A DNA stretch of 22,725 bases from positions 57,597 through 80,321 of the forward strand of contig CAJUKL010000003.1 of assembly GCA_910587195.1 (NCBI GenBank). Reading direction: 5' to 3'. The position numbers and the translations under genes were made by a program. Position 1 is the first letter of the stretch. Every line of letters begins with the position of its first letter. Below, piece after piece: positions 16,261-22,725 of this stretch. The notes below the pieces were generated by a model that saw only the letters and a program-made list of their open reading frames with translations, did not search any database and had not been told where the DNA came from. This DNA comes from an uncultured Clostridia bacterium (GTDB lineage Bacteria > Bacillota > Clostridia > Lachnospirales > Anaerotignaceae).

Positions 16261-16695
16261 TTATTCTGTAGGTAATTTTTGATATTCTTCATCAGAAATA
16301 CGGTCAAACCATTCCAATCCTGTTCGTTCTGGATTGGTATTGACTGCAATATGTGCAAAACTGGTATTTGCACTACCACCATGACTATGCCAGCCACTTC
16401 TTGCACCTGGTACAAAAGTGATATGATTCGTTTGTGGAAAATGGTATACTTCATCATTTGGTATCATTTGTGCAATATAAGCTGTTCCTGTAAAAGAAGG
16501 GCTGTTGATTTCATTTCCAAGTGGGAATGTCAATTCTTCTTTTGTTTTTATAACACCACCTTTTGCAGTTTGATTTGATTGATTTGTTTGCTGCTCTTGT
16601 TGTTGTGACTGTTCTAACTGTTGTTGTCCACAAGTAGCAATACTAAACAACATTGACATTGCAACAAAACCACTCAGTACTTTTTTTCTATTCAT
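16261..16695 (-). CDS. Cupin-domain lipoprotein with internal deletion
   Basis: The 144-residue frame is open, with a signal peptide and lipobox (FSIATC, Cys22) and a Gln-rich linker. The cupin part starts GGVIKTKEELTFPLGNEIN, and the metal-binding motif begins HITFVPGARSGWHSHGG. It then jumps to SANTSFAHIAVNTNPERTG and a normal end, EWFDRISDEEYQKL. Relatives have about 40-45 residues in between, holding the motif-1 Glu, the motif-2 His and most of the barrel. The junction is near 16366-16385, in frame. The product is probably not a working cupin enzyme. A good promoter lies just upstream. Confidence 0.85.
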   Translation of the reverse strand: MNRKKVLSGFVAMSMLFSIATCGQQQLEQSQQQEQQTNQSNQTAKGGVIKTKEELTFPLGNEINSPSFTGTAYIAQMIPNDEVYHFPQTNHITFVPGARSGWHSHGGSANTSFAHIAVNTNPERTGLEWFDRISDEEYQKLPTE

Positions 16696-16713
16696 ATCTA
16701 TACTCTCCCCATT

Positions 16714-16742
16714 ATTATAAATTTGTTTTTATAAAATGTCTA
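16714..16742 (-). promoter_or_regulatory. Predicted promoter before the cupin lipoprotein
   Basis: TAGACA (16737-16742) and perfect TATAAT (16714-16719) are 17 bp apart on the minus strand, 19 bp before the cupin start codon at 16695. It would let the cupin, flavodoxin lipoprotein and SLH-flavodoxin genes be expressed apart from the upstream part of the cluster. Confidence 0.72.
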
Positions 16743-16782
16743 ATGCTTATATCGAATGATAAGAAATACCTAAATTGTATTT

Positions 16783-17181
16783 TTATTGCACATTTTGCTG
16801 TATCCAATTTTCAATGTGTTCTGCAACAACATCATTATTCAAATCTTGGAATATAAAATGGTCATATCCATGTAAAAATACCATAGGTAAACCTGTTTCA
16901 TTTTGTGGAATTTGATACAATACATTGGCATGGTCAACATGTGCTGTCTGTCCTGCTCCCGTTTCTTCCCAATGGTCTTCTGGATTAAATGTACCTTCTG
17001 CTGTAATGACTTTTCCACCTGAGGAAAACATACCTTGTTCTGCAATCATTAAAACATTATTTGTTTGTTGTGCTTGTTCTGGCTGTTGTGAGGTATTTTG
17101 CTGCAAGGTATTGCTACAAGCTGTCAATGTCATAATTCCTGCTATGGTAAGAGCTGCTATTTTTCTATATGCGTATTTCAT
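16783..17181 (-). CDS. Alpha/beta-hydrolase-like lipoprotein, internally deleted
   Basis: This 132-residue open frame has a signal peptide with lipobox (GIMTLTAC, Cys22), a Gln-rich linker and a start resembling exported alpha/beta hydrolases (MIAEQGMFSSGGKVITAEGT, GQTAHVDHANVLYQIP, LPMVFLHGY with the oxyanion-hole HG). It then passes straight into a C-terminal piece, DHFIFQDLNNDVVAEHIENW, that in full-length relatives surrounds the catalytic His. The nucleophile elbow and the acid are missing, so some 150-200 residues have gone, in frame, near 16861-16875. An AGGAGG site precedes the start, 26 bp after the aldo/keto reductase. Catalysis is not expected. Family assignment is from memory of motifs, not alignment. 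Confidence 0.75.
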   Translation of the reverse strand: MKYAYRKIAALTIAGIMTLTACSNTLQQNTSQQPEQAQQTNNVLMIAEQGMFSSGGKVITAEGTFNPEDHWEETGAGQTAHVDHANVLYQIPQNETGLPMVFLHGYDHFIFQDLNNDVVAEHIENWIQQNVQ

Positions 17182-17207
17182 AAAAAATTCCTCCTTTTTA
17201 TCTATGT

Positions 17208-18194
17208 TTAACTACATTTTTTACTCATTTTTGTTCCACCAAATACATCAGACATTTCCATATTGTTTAATGCATTATCTAATTCTTTTACTTCTTGAGC
17301 AGAAAGCTCTATTTCTGTTGCATCTAAATTTTCAGCTAATCGTTCTAATTTTGTAGTGCCTGGAATCGGTACAATATACTCTTTTTTATTCATCATCCAA
17401 GCTAATGAAATTTGTGCTGCGGTTGCATTTTTTTGTGTTGCTGTCCGATATAATAAATTTAGTAATGCTTGATTTTTGTCAATATTTTCTGCTTTAAACT
17501 GCGGCATAACATTACGGTAATCTGTTGCTTGATCAAACTTTGAACTTTTATCATATTTTCCACTTAAAAATCCATTTGCCATAGGAGAAAATGCTACAAA
17601 TCCAATATTTAATTCTTCTAATGTATCAAAGAGTGTTTCGTGCTGTCTTGCCATCATAGAATAGCGGTTTTGTATTGCTGTAATAGGGCAAACAGCATTT
17701 GCTCTACGAATATTTTCCTCTGTTGCTTCTGATAATCCCCAGTGTGTAATTTTGCCCTCTTTTATCAGTTCAGACATCACTCCAGCAACTTCTTCAATCG
17801 GTATTTTAGGGTCATTGCGATGTTGATAATATAAATCAATGTGGTCTGTATTCAGCCTTTTTAAAGAGCCCTCTATTGATTTTCGTATGACTTCTGGGCG
17901 TGAACTTGGTATCAAAGGTTTATTGACTGCTAAACTGTATCTGTCAAAATAAATGCCGAATTTTGTAGCAATTACAATATGATTGCGATGTTGTTTTAGT
18001 GCTTTTCCAATAAATTCTTCATTGTCATGTGGATTTTGTGGTGTGCTATACACTTCCGCAGTATCAAAAAAGGTACAGCCTAAATCAATGGCTTCTTCTA
18101 ATAATTTTGTCATTTCTTTTTTGTCTGCTGGTGCACCATAAGCATGACACATACCCATGCAGCCATACCATAACAGGACGTTTTTTTCCATCAT
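17208..18194 (-). CDS. Aldo/keto reductase with replaced N terminus
   Basis: This NAD(P)H-dependent TIM-barrel oxidoreductase would reduce aldehydes or ketones in the cytosol. The catalytic tetrad is visible: Asp and Tyr in FFDTAEVY, Lys in VIATKFGI, His in DLYYQHRND. The C-terminal cofactor part includes IVPIPGTTKLERLAENLDA. The first residues, MMEKNVLLWY, do not belong to the family. They read out of frame through the end of an esterase fragment, and the true enzyme begins only at GCMGMCHAYGAPADK. About 15 normal N-terminal residues (first barrel strand) are lost at the junction near 18156-18170. No good ribosome binding site precedes the present start, so expression and folding are doubtful. 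Everything after the junction is intact. Confidence 0.82.
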   Translation of the reverse strand: MMEKNVLLWYGCMGMCHAYGAPADKKEMTKLLEEAIDLGCTFFDTAEVYSTPQNPHDNEEFIGKALKQHRNHIVIATKFGIYFDRYSLAVNKPLIPSSRPEVIRKSIEGSLKRLNTDHIDLYYQHRNDPKIPIEEVAGVMSELIKEGKITHWGLSEATEENIRRANAVCPITAIQNRYSMMARQHETLFDTLEELNIGFVAFSPMANGFLSGKYDKSSKFDQATDYRNVMPQFKAENIDKNQALLNLLYRTATQKNATAAQISLAWMMNKKEYIVPIPGTTKLERLAENLDATEIELSAQEVKELDNALNNMEMSDVFGGTKMSKKCS

Positions 18195-19114
18195 TGATTG
18201 ATGGCGTCCAAATATTTAAGTTTTGACAATTATTGTCTGTACCAGTTTGGTCACTTTGTCCATTCAGCCCAGAAATAGAACCTTGTGGAGAAATTGAGCC
18301 ATAGCTATCTGCTACTTTGACACCTTCCCATGCTTCCACTTCTCCAGCTAGTACAAATCGTTCTGTTGCTTGTGCATAAGGAACACCTAAATAACGCAAT
18401 ATATTGTTTTGATTTGTACCTTGTAATAATCCTGCTTTCGTTTGCACAATACTCTCTGCTGTATTTTCAGTAATTTAATTTGTTGTAGTATTTTCAACTG
18501 CATTATCTGTAGTATTTGTATTTTCTGCAATAGCTGTAGTATCTGCCATTTCATTTTTTTCATTGCTATAGTTAAAAAGTATATTTGCTAATTCTGCACA
18601 AGTTATACTATTTTGTGCTGTAAATTGTCCATCAATGATATGATTTTCTATTGCCCAAGCAATCGCTTTTTCATTGTCATTTTGATTTGTATTTTTCTGC
18701 ATATTTCCATAAAGCAGCAATAACTTGCTGTTGTGTTGCTGGCTCATTACTTCCAAATGTATTTTCAGAAATACCTTCTAAAATGCCATTTTCTGTTGCC
18801 CAAATCACCGCATTTGCATACCAGCTTTCATTTGATACATCTGTAAATCTATTTTGTGTCGTCACCGCTGGACTGCCCACAATTCTATAAAGTACTGTTG
18901 CAAGCATTGCTTTGTTTGCAGTTGTATCTGGTGAAAATTTTGTATTGCTTGTACCACTCATAATGCCACTTTCATTTACAAAATCAATCGCACTTGCATA
19001 CCATGCATTTGTAACTATATCAGAAAAATGTTCAGAAGCAAATAACATAGTATTTGTATTGTATAACATTGTTGCAGATAATAACGCTGCTGTAAACATT
19101 CTAAAGTTTTTCAT
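18156..19114 (-). pseudogene. SLH-domain carboxylesterase relic
   Basis: Reading from the ATG at 19114 (GGGGAA site, 17 bp after the alcohol dehydrogenase) gives a signal peptide, then SLH repeats HFSDIVTNAWYASAIDF and RFTDVSNESWYANAVIW. A one-base loss in an A run (18692-18696) shifts the frame. The third SLH repeat continues in the new frame as KAIAWAIENHIIDGQF. A Thr/Asn-rich linker ends in TAA (18475-18477). In the same frame just beyond lies TKAGLLQG, then YLGVPYA, CQNLNIWTP and RPVMVWLHG, the N-terminal third of a type B carboxylesterase up to the oxyanion hole. There it is cut and fused to the aldo/keto reductase. Three lesions make it a pseudogene. Confidence 0.84.
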
Positions 19115-19131
19115 GTCTACTTCCCCTTTCA

Positions 19132-20304
19132 TCATTCAAAACATTCTTCAAATATTGTAAAAATTTCTTGATGTGTCATTTTTTTATAGCTTCCTATAGA
19201 AATATTACAAGAATCTGCAATTTCTTTTAATATACTTTTATCATTTATACCTAACTCATGCAATGTAGAAGGCAAACCAATTTCTTTTATAAAATCTGCT
19301 AATGCCTCTACTCCTGCAAGAGCAATTTCTTGTTCTGTTTTTCCTTCTGGAGAAATGCCCCAGACACGTGTTGCAAAACGTACAAATTTTTTCAGTCCAT
19401 ATTGATAAATATGACGATAGTAAACAGGGTGCAATACTGCTAATCCTTCCCCATGATTACAATTTGTATAAGCACCTAATTGATGCTCCATTTGATGACA
19501 TTGGAAATCACATTTTTTGCCTAATTTAATGATGCGATTTTCTGCCATAGTGGACTCCCACATTAAATTACTTCTTGCAGAATAATCTTCTGGATTTTGT
19601 ATAGATGCCCTTAAATCCCTTATCACACCTCTCATGAGTGCTTCTGAAATATCGTCAGACACATTTTCATCATCGCAAGTACTGAAATAAGTTTCCATAA
19701 TATGACTTAATATGTCAAATCCGCCAGACACCATTTGTTTTTTGGGGACACTAAATGTATAAGTTGCGTCCATAAATGCAAAACGAGCATTACAAGCAGT
19801 ATAGTCACGACCTGTTTTTATTTTTTTGTCCTCATTTGTAATGACTGCACCACCATTCATTTCGCTGCCTGTGCCAGCAACTGTTACAATCACTCCTAAT
19901 GGCAAAGGTTTAAAATTGATAATACCTGCTCTTTCCCAAAAATCTTCCCAAATATCGCCTTTATAAACAGCTGCAAGTGAAATTGCTTTGCAGCAGTCCA
20001 TAACAGAACCACCGCCTACTGCTAATATCATGTCAACTTGCTTTTCTCTTGCTAATTTCGCTCCTTGCTGCACTTTGGCATAGGTTGGATTTGACATAAT
20101 ACCAGAAAACTCTATTACATTTTTTCCAGCAGACTGCAATATTTTTACAACTTCATCATAAACACCATTTTTTTTAATAGAGCCACCACCATAGGCAAGC
20201 ATAATTGTATTACCATATTTTGATAATTCTTCTGAAAGATATTCTTTTACACAGCCTTTTCCAAAATAGGTTTTTGTAGCATTTTCAAATATAAAGTTGT
20301 TCAT
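19132..20304 (-). CDS. Iron-containing alcohol dehydrogenase (BdhA/YqhD type)
   Basis: This 390-residue group III dehydrogenase reduces aldehydes to alcohols with NAD(P)H. The dinucleotide motif is GGGSVMDCCKAISLAA. TVAGTGSEMNGGAVIT marks the YqhD/butanol dehydrogenase branch. The metal ligands are Asp in FMDATYTF and His in DILSHIMETY, CHQMEHQLGAY and NCNHGEGLAVLHP. The start at 20304 has an AAAGGA site 8 bases upstream and the family start MNNFIFENATKTYFGKG; an in-frame ATG 25 codons upstream lacks support. The gene is intact and leads the cluster, with a LysR regulator encoded upstream on the same strand. Substrate is unknown. Confidence 0.95.
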   Translation of the reverse strand: MNNFIFENATKTYFGKGCVKEYLSEELSKYGNTIMLAYGGGSIKKNGVYDEVVKILQSAGKNVIEFSGIMSNPTYAKVQQGAKLAREKQVDMILAVGGGSVMDCCKAISLAAVYKGDIWEDFWERAGIINFKPLPLGVIVTVAGTGSEMNGGAVITNEDKKIKTGRDYTACNARFAFMDATYTFSVPKKQMVSGGFDILSHIMETYFSTCDDENVSDDISEALMRGVIRDLRASIQNPEDYSARSNLMWESTMAENRIIKLGKKCDFQCHQMEHQLGAYTNCNHGEGLAVLHPVYYRHIYQYGLKKFVRFATRVWGISPEGKTEQEIALAGVEALADFIKEIGLPSTLHELGINDKSILKEIADSCNISIGSYKKMTHQEIFTIFEECFE

Positions 20305-20412
20305 ATAATTCGTCCTTTCTTTTTCTATTTTTAAATTAAGTTTATTATAATTCTGATAGGAAAAAATAAGAAGTATCATTTTGTTATATAGTATAAACGC
20401 TAAACTTAAAAC
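20305..20412 (-). other. Upstream region of the alcohol dehydrogenase
   Basis: This AT-rich stretch lies between the lysR terminator and the dehydrogenase start. On the minus strand a weak TTGTTT with TATATA 18 bp later could be a promoter, overlapping the terminator T run. GTTTATACTATATAAC is a loose inverted repeat that might bind a regulator. Together with the terminator and repeat copy B it fills the 319-bp gap; no gene is seen in the gap. Confidence 0.35.
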
Positions 20413-20440
20413 AAAAAAATACCTGCAATATTTGCAGGTA
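20413..20440 (-). terminator. Rho-independent terminator after lysR
   Basis: On the minus strand TACCTGCAA and TTGCAGGTA form a perfect 9-bp stem with a 3-base loop, followed by seven T. It lies about 185 bp after the lysR stop, beyond the palindromic repeat, and separates lysR from the dehydrogenase transcript. Confidence 0.92.
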
Positions 20441-20452
20441 CTAAATACAAGG

Positions 20453-20609
20453 AAAAACGTTCGTTTTTTCAGTAAAGTTTTTTGTCAAATTTTTTTTCAA
20501 TAATGCACCGCCAAGATAGGCGGTCAGCCAACGGCTGACTTTTCCAAAGGAAAAGTGCTTGACCAAAGTTTGCAGGTGTGGGTGCTGAAGCGGAGCGTAG
20601 ACTAGAGTC
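20453..20609. repeat. Palindrome-tiled intergenic repeat, copy B
   Basis: Hairpins follow each other with 2-bp overlaps: ACCGCC-aagata-GGCGGT (20507-20524), GTCAGCC-aac-GGCTGAC (20523-20539) and ACTTTTCC-aaa-GGAAAAGT (20538-20556). A further AAAAACG-tt-CGTTTTT lies at 20453-20468. The complement of 20586-20609 (GGACTCTAGTCTACGCTCCG onward) and of 20470-20489 match segments of copy A at 8.16-8.26 kb, while the hairpins between differ. It is in the 3' untranslated part of lysR. No coding potential is seen. Confidence 0.7.
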
Positions 20610-20623
20610 CATAAAAAAATTTA

Positions 20624-21517
20624 TTATTCCGTAAATGCTTTTTTTGTGGCATAAACAAATTTTTCTACTGTTTTAGAATGGGTTGGAGAATGTAATAATC
20701 CAAAAGGAATTTCATATTTCCAATCTACAGGGATGATTTTTAACATAGGATGAACATTTTTCCATTGTGGAACTGACATCAAAACGGCATTATTATGTTC
20801 ACATTGATTAAAAACTTCTATGTTATAAAATGAAAAATCTATAATTTCAATTTCTGGATAGTACTCCCATAAATCATCTCTTAACATATCTACATATTTA
20901 CTCCAATTTCTTTTCATCAGCATTAACTTCTGACCGTATAAGTCTTCTATCGAAAGTTTTTCTTTTTGTGCCAAAGTGTGATAAATGGAAACAGCACAGC
21001 AAATTGGTACTCTTGTTAATTCTGTTGCAGCACAACCTCTTAAATTTAACATCGTTTCATCAAATATTCCTGCTACAACATCAATGTTCTGTCCTAAATT
21101 TTTTAAAATTTCTCTTGCATTTTCTGGTGTATTTTCAAAATTGATGACTTCAAATTTTAATTCCGGTGAAATGCTATGAATTTTAGACCATAATTCCATT
21201 AAAAATTGACAAGGCATCATTAAAGAAGTGCCTAGCCTAATACGATTTTCATTGTTTATCATGGCATTTTTTGCACGTACTTTTGCATCTTTGGCATATT
21301 GTATCATATATCTTGCGTCTTGATAATAAGATTTTCCTGCATTGGTTAATGTTAACCCCCTAGGTGTTCTATAAAATAATTGTACTTCTAAATTGCTCTC
21401 TAGTAAATTGATTTGCTTCATAACTGCTGTAGGGGAAATATACATAATTTCACTTGCTTTTGAAAAACTTCCAGCATCAGCCGTTTGTATAAATGTTTCT
21501 AATTGATGATTGTACAT
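20624..21517 (-). CDS. LysR-family transcriptional regulator
   Basis: This 297-residue protein has the standard length. The N-terminal winged helix-turn-helix is clear: LETFIQTADAGSFSKASEIM, ISPTAVMKQINLLE, LFYRTPRGLTLTNAG. A linker helix and the periplasmic-binding-like effector domain follow (about residues 90-290; RLGTSLMMPCQFLMELW starts it). An AAAGGAG site supports the start. It is on the same strand as the alcohol dehydrogenase and separated by a terminator, so it is not the usual divergent arrangement. It probably controls the downstream dehydrogenase/redox cluster, but this rests on position only. The effector is unknown. Confidence 0.93.
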   Translation of the reverse strand: MYNHQLETFIQTADAGSFSKASEIMYISPTAVMKQINLLESNLEVQLFYRTPRGLTLTNAGKSYYQDARYMIQYAKDAKVRAKNAMINNENRIRLGTSLMMPCQFLMELWSKIHSISPELKFEVINFENTPENAREILKNLGQNIDVVAGIFDETMLNLRGCAATELTRVPICCAVSIYHTLAQKEKLSIEDLYGQKLMLMKRNWSKYVDMLRDDLWEYYPEIEIIDFSFYNIEVFNQCEHNNAVLMSVPQWKNVHPMLKIIPVDWKYEIPFGLLHSPTHSKTVEKFVYATKKAFTE

Positions 21518-21540
21518 TTGATTTTTCTCCTTTGTTCTAT

Positions 21541-21934
21541 TCAGTATAAAACAAGCTGTTGTATTTTATATTCACTTGTCTTTAAACAGACAGCATAATA
21601 ATTCGCTTTTGCTTCTTTATCTAGTATGGTAACAATCTTTCGATTACTGCTACCGCCATATCGCTGCATTGCGACATCTGTTACAAAAGAAGGTAACACA
21701 GACGCTTTCACCAGTTACACTGTCTACAAAAGTAATCCTATCTAACTCCTTTGCACCTTGTTTTACAATAGGGTAATTGTTTGTCATACCAGAACCATAC
21801 GCACCAGGGTCTTTATTTGTAAATGATGGAGTCCAAGCAAATACTTGTTTTATTGGAATTTGTGGTAATAATGGAATAGTGATCGTTGCAACTGTTAATA
21901 AAGAAAACAATTTCTTTTTAAGACTTATTTTCAT
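21541..21934 (-). pseudogene. Small exported protein of unknown function, frameshifted
   Basis: The ATG at 21934 has an AGAGGT site 7 bases away and starts MKISLKKKLFSLLTVATITI, a signal peptide that probably ends near VFA-WTPSF. The mature part contains DPGAYGSGMTNNYPIVKQG and ELDRITFVDSVTG, then the frame stops at 21650. In the next frame a good continuation reads FVTDVAMQRYGGSSNRKIVT and ANYYAVCLKTSEYKIQQLVL, ending at 21541, 23 bp before lysR. One extra base somewhere in about 21690-21722 explains this. With correction the protein is about 130 residues. I do not recognise the family. The gene could be decayed or carry a sequencing error. Confidence 0.65.
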
Positions 21935-21952
21935 ATAGTCACCTCTTTCTGA

Positions 21953-21994
21953 AAACAAAATTAAACAGTAGTTATATATTTTAATAACTACTGT
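21953..21994 (-). terminator. Probable terminator after the Rpn-type gene
   Basis: ACAGTAGTTAT and ATAACTACTGT (21965-21975 and 21984-21994) form a perfect 11-bp stem with an 8-base loop. On the minus strand it is followed by the T-rich TTAATTTTGTTTT, an imperfect U tract. It sits 32 bp after the stop of the nuclease gene. Confidence 0.65.
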
Positions 21995-22025
21995 CTAAAA
22001 ATTACTCTAAATCAATTGAAACACA

Positions 22026-22725
22026 TTACATGTTTTTCAAACTATTTTTAATTTCCTCTAATTGTGATTGTGTCAAATTGGAACAATTTAATATAATGTC
22101 ATCATTTACATCCATTTTCAACATTTTAGTAGCAATATCTATACGCTCTTGATTTAAAACCTTATCTGCATATTCTTTTGCGTATTCTTTTGCATATTCT
22201 TGCATAATAGTCATATAATCACTCCTCCATTTACCATTTTCTCTCAATCTATTAGCTTCATTAATAACATCATCTATAAAAGTGGTTTTAGTTTTCGAAA
22301 TAAAACCATCATTTATTAACTCTACAAAAGCCTTTATATTGTTATCTTGTACTTGTTTTATATCACACTGAGAATTTATAAAAACTTTATATGTTTGGTC
22401 ATTCAATTTAATAATGCTGTTATTATTAGCAACACACATATTTTCAAATACATATATAGGTTGATTTATACTTTCTCTAAAAGGATTAAATGTGCATATA
22501 AATATAATAAAACTTTTTAATAATTTATTATAAGTTTTATCACCTTTATGTAAATACTTTCTATCTATCTTACTTTGATAATACCTTGTTCTTCTAGGTA
22601 AATCGTATGTATTTGATGTCTGTATTTCAATATTATATACAGTATCTTTATCCTCAGCAAACAAATCAAGTCTAACATCTTTTGAATTATCTAAATCATA
22701 AATAACATATTCTCTTGATATACTA
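22026..22725 (-). CDS. Rpn/PD-(D/E)XK nuclease family protein (transposase-like), 5' end outside window
   Basis: The frame stays open to the window edge: beyond the TTG codon at 22664 it continues upstream as REYVIYDLDNSKDVRLDLF, so the gene starts outside. The nuclease core is seen as RLDLFAEDKDT and YNIEIQTSNT, which gives the Asp and Glu-x-Gln of PD-(D/E)XK enzymes; LPRRTRYYQSKID is also typical. The C terminus has a repeated EYAKEYAKEYADK helix and DDIILNCSNLTQSQLEEI. Such proteins (Rpn, formerly YhgA-like transposases) promote RecA-independent recombination in E. coli and are often multicopy. The visible part is intact. Confidence 0.82.
   Translation of the reverse strand, partial: SISREYVIYDLDNSKDVRLDLFAEDKDTVYNIEIQTSNTYDLPRRTRYYQSKIDRKYLHKGDKTYNKLLKSFIIFICTFNPFRESINQPIYVFENMCVANNNSIIKLNDQTYKVFINSQCDIKQVQDNNIKAFVELINDGFISKTKTTFIDDVINEANRLRENGKWRSDYMTIMQEYAKEYAKEYADKVLNQERIDIATKMLKMDVNDDIILNCSNLTQSQLEEIKNSLKNM

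Noticed and set aside
16257..16457. Second minus-strand frame inside the cupin gene
   Set aside because: It overlaps the better supported cupin lipoprotein frame, whose ends match the family; no own ribosome binding site.
22026..22664. TTG codon at 22664 as the start of the nuclease gene
   Set aside because: The frame continues upstream to the window edge with conserved-looking family sequence and there is no ribosome binding site before the TTG.
1..22725. tRNA or rRNA genes
   Set aside because: I saw no cloverleaf with a conserved TTCGAAT-type arm and no rRNA-like GC-rich stretch in the gaps.

Overview
The window is AT-rich DNA that reads as an anaerobic, low-GC Firmicute, most likely a member of the Clostridia. 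The reasons are the oxygen-sensitive class III ribonucleotide reductase (nrdD-nrdG), the gene order ecfA1-ecfA2-ecfT-truA-rplM-rpsI, strong purine-rich ribosome binding sites, SLH-domain surface proteins with a CsaB-type pyruvyl transferase, and many lipoproteins. No species is named, because nothing in the sequence alone settles it. Nearly all genes lie on the minus strand.

Left part, 1-5.9 kb: a WecG/TagA-family glycosyltransferase, a fusion of a GT4 glycosyltransferase with a CsaB-like pyruvyl transferase, then nrdG and nrdD. A pair of NrdR boxes overlaps and follows a recognisable promoter in front of nrdD. From 5.97 to 6.94 kb there is a mobile-element scar: an internally deleted IS3-family element with both ends still visible, followed by the 3' end of a tyrosine recombinase broken by a 13-bp tandem duplication.

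Housekeeping core, 7.0-11.7 kb: rpsI and rplM with a terminator, a consensus promoter and a structured leader; truA; and the ECF vitamin-transporter energizing module ecfT-ecfA2-ecfA1. A palindrome-tiled intergenic repeat sits between truA and the rplM promoter. A related copy lies at 20.45-20.61 kb.

Accessory part, 11.9-22.7 kb: two paralogous unknown cytosolic proteins on the plus strand, a decayed IS1-family element, and a long minus-strand cluster of exported redox and hydrolase proteins. In order of transcription the cluster holds a LysR regulator, an iron-type alcohol dehydrogenase, an SLH-anchored carboxylesterase relic, an aldo/keto reductase, three Gln-rich lipoproteins (hydrolase-like, cupin and flavodoxin), an SLH-anchored tandem flavodoxin, and an FMN reductase cut off at codon 16 by the IS1 element. 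Several of these genes are damaged by one-base shifts in homopolymers or by internal deletions, whereas the housekeeping genes are intact. Near the right edge are a frameshifted small exported protein and a partial Rpn/PD-(D/E)XK nuclease gene.

My reading is that the organism once carried, and partly retains, a surface-displayed flavodoxin/reductase system. Its SLH proteins would bind pyruvylated wall polymer made with the CsaB-like protein encoded at the left of the window. The cluster now appears to be decaying through replication slippage, deletions and IS activity. The surface-redox role is inference from family, signal peptides and gene order.
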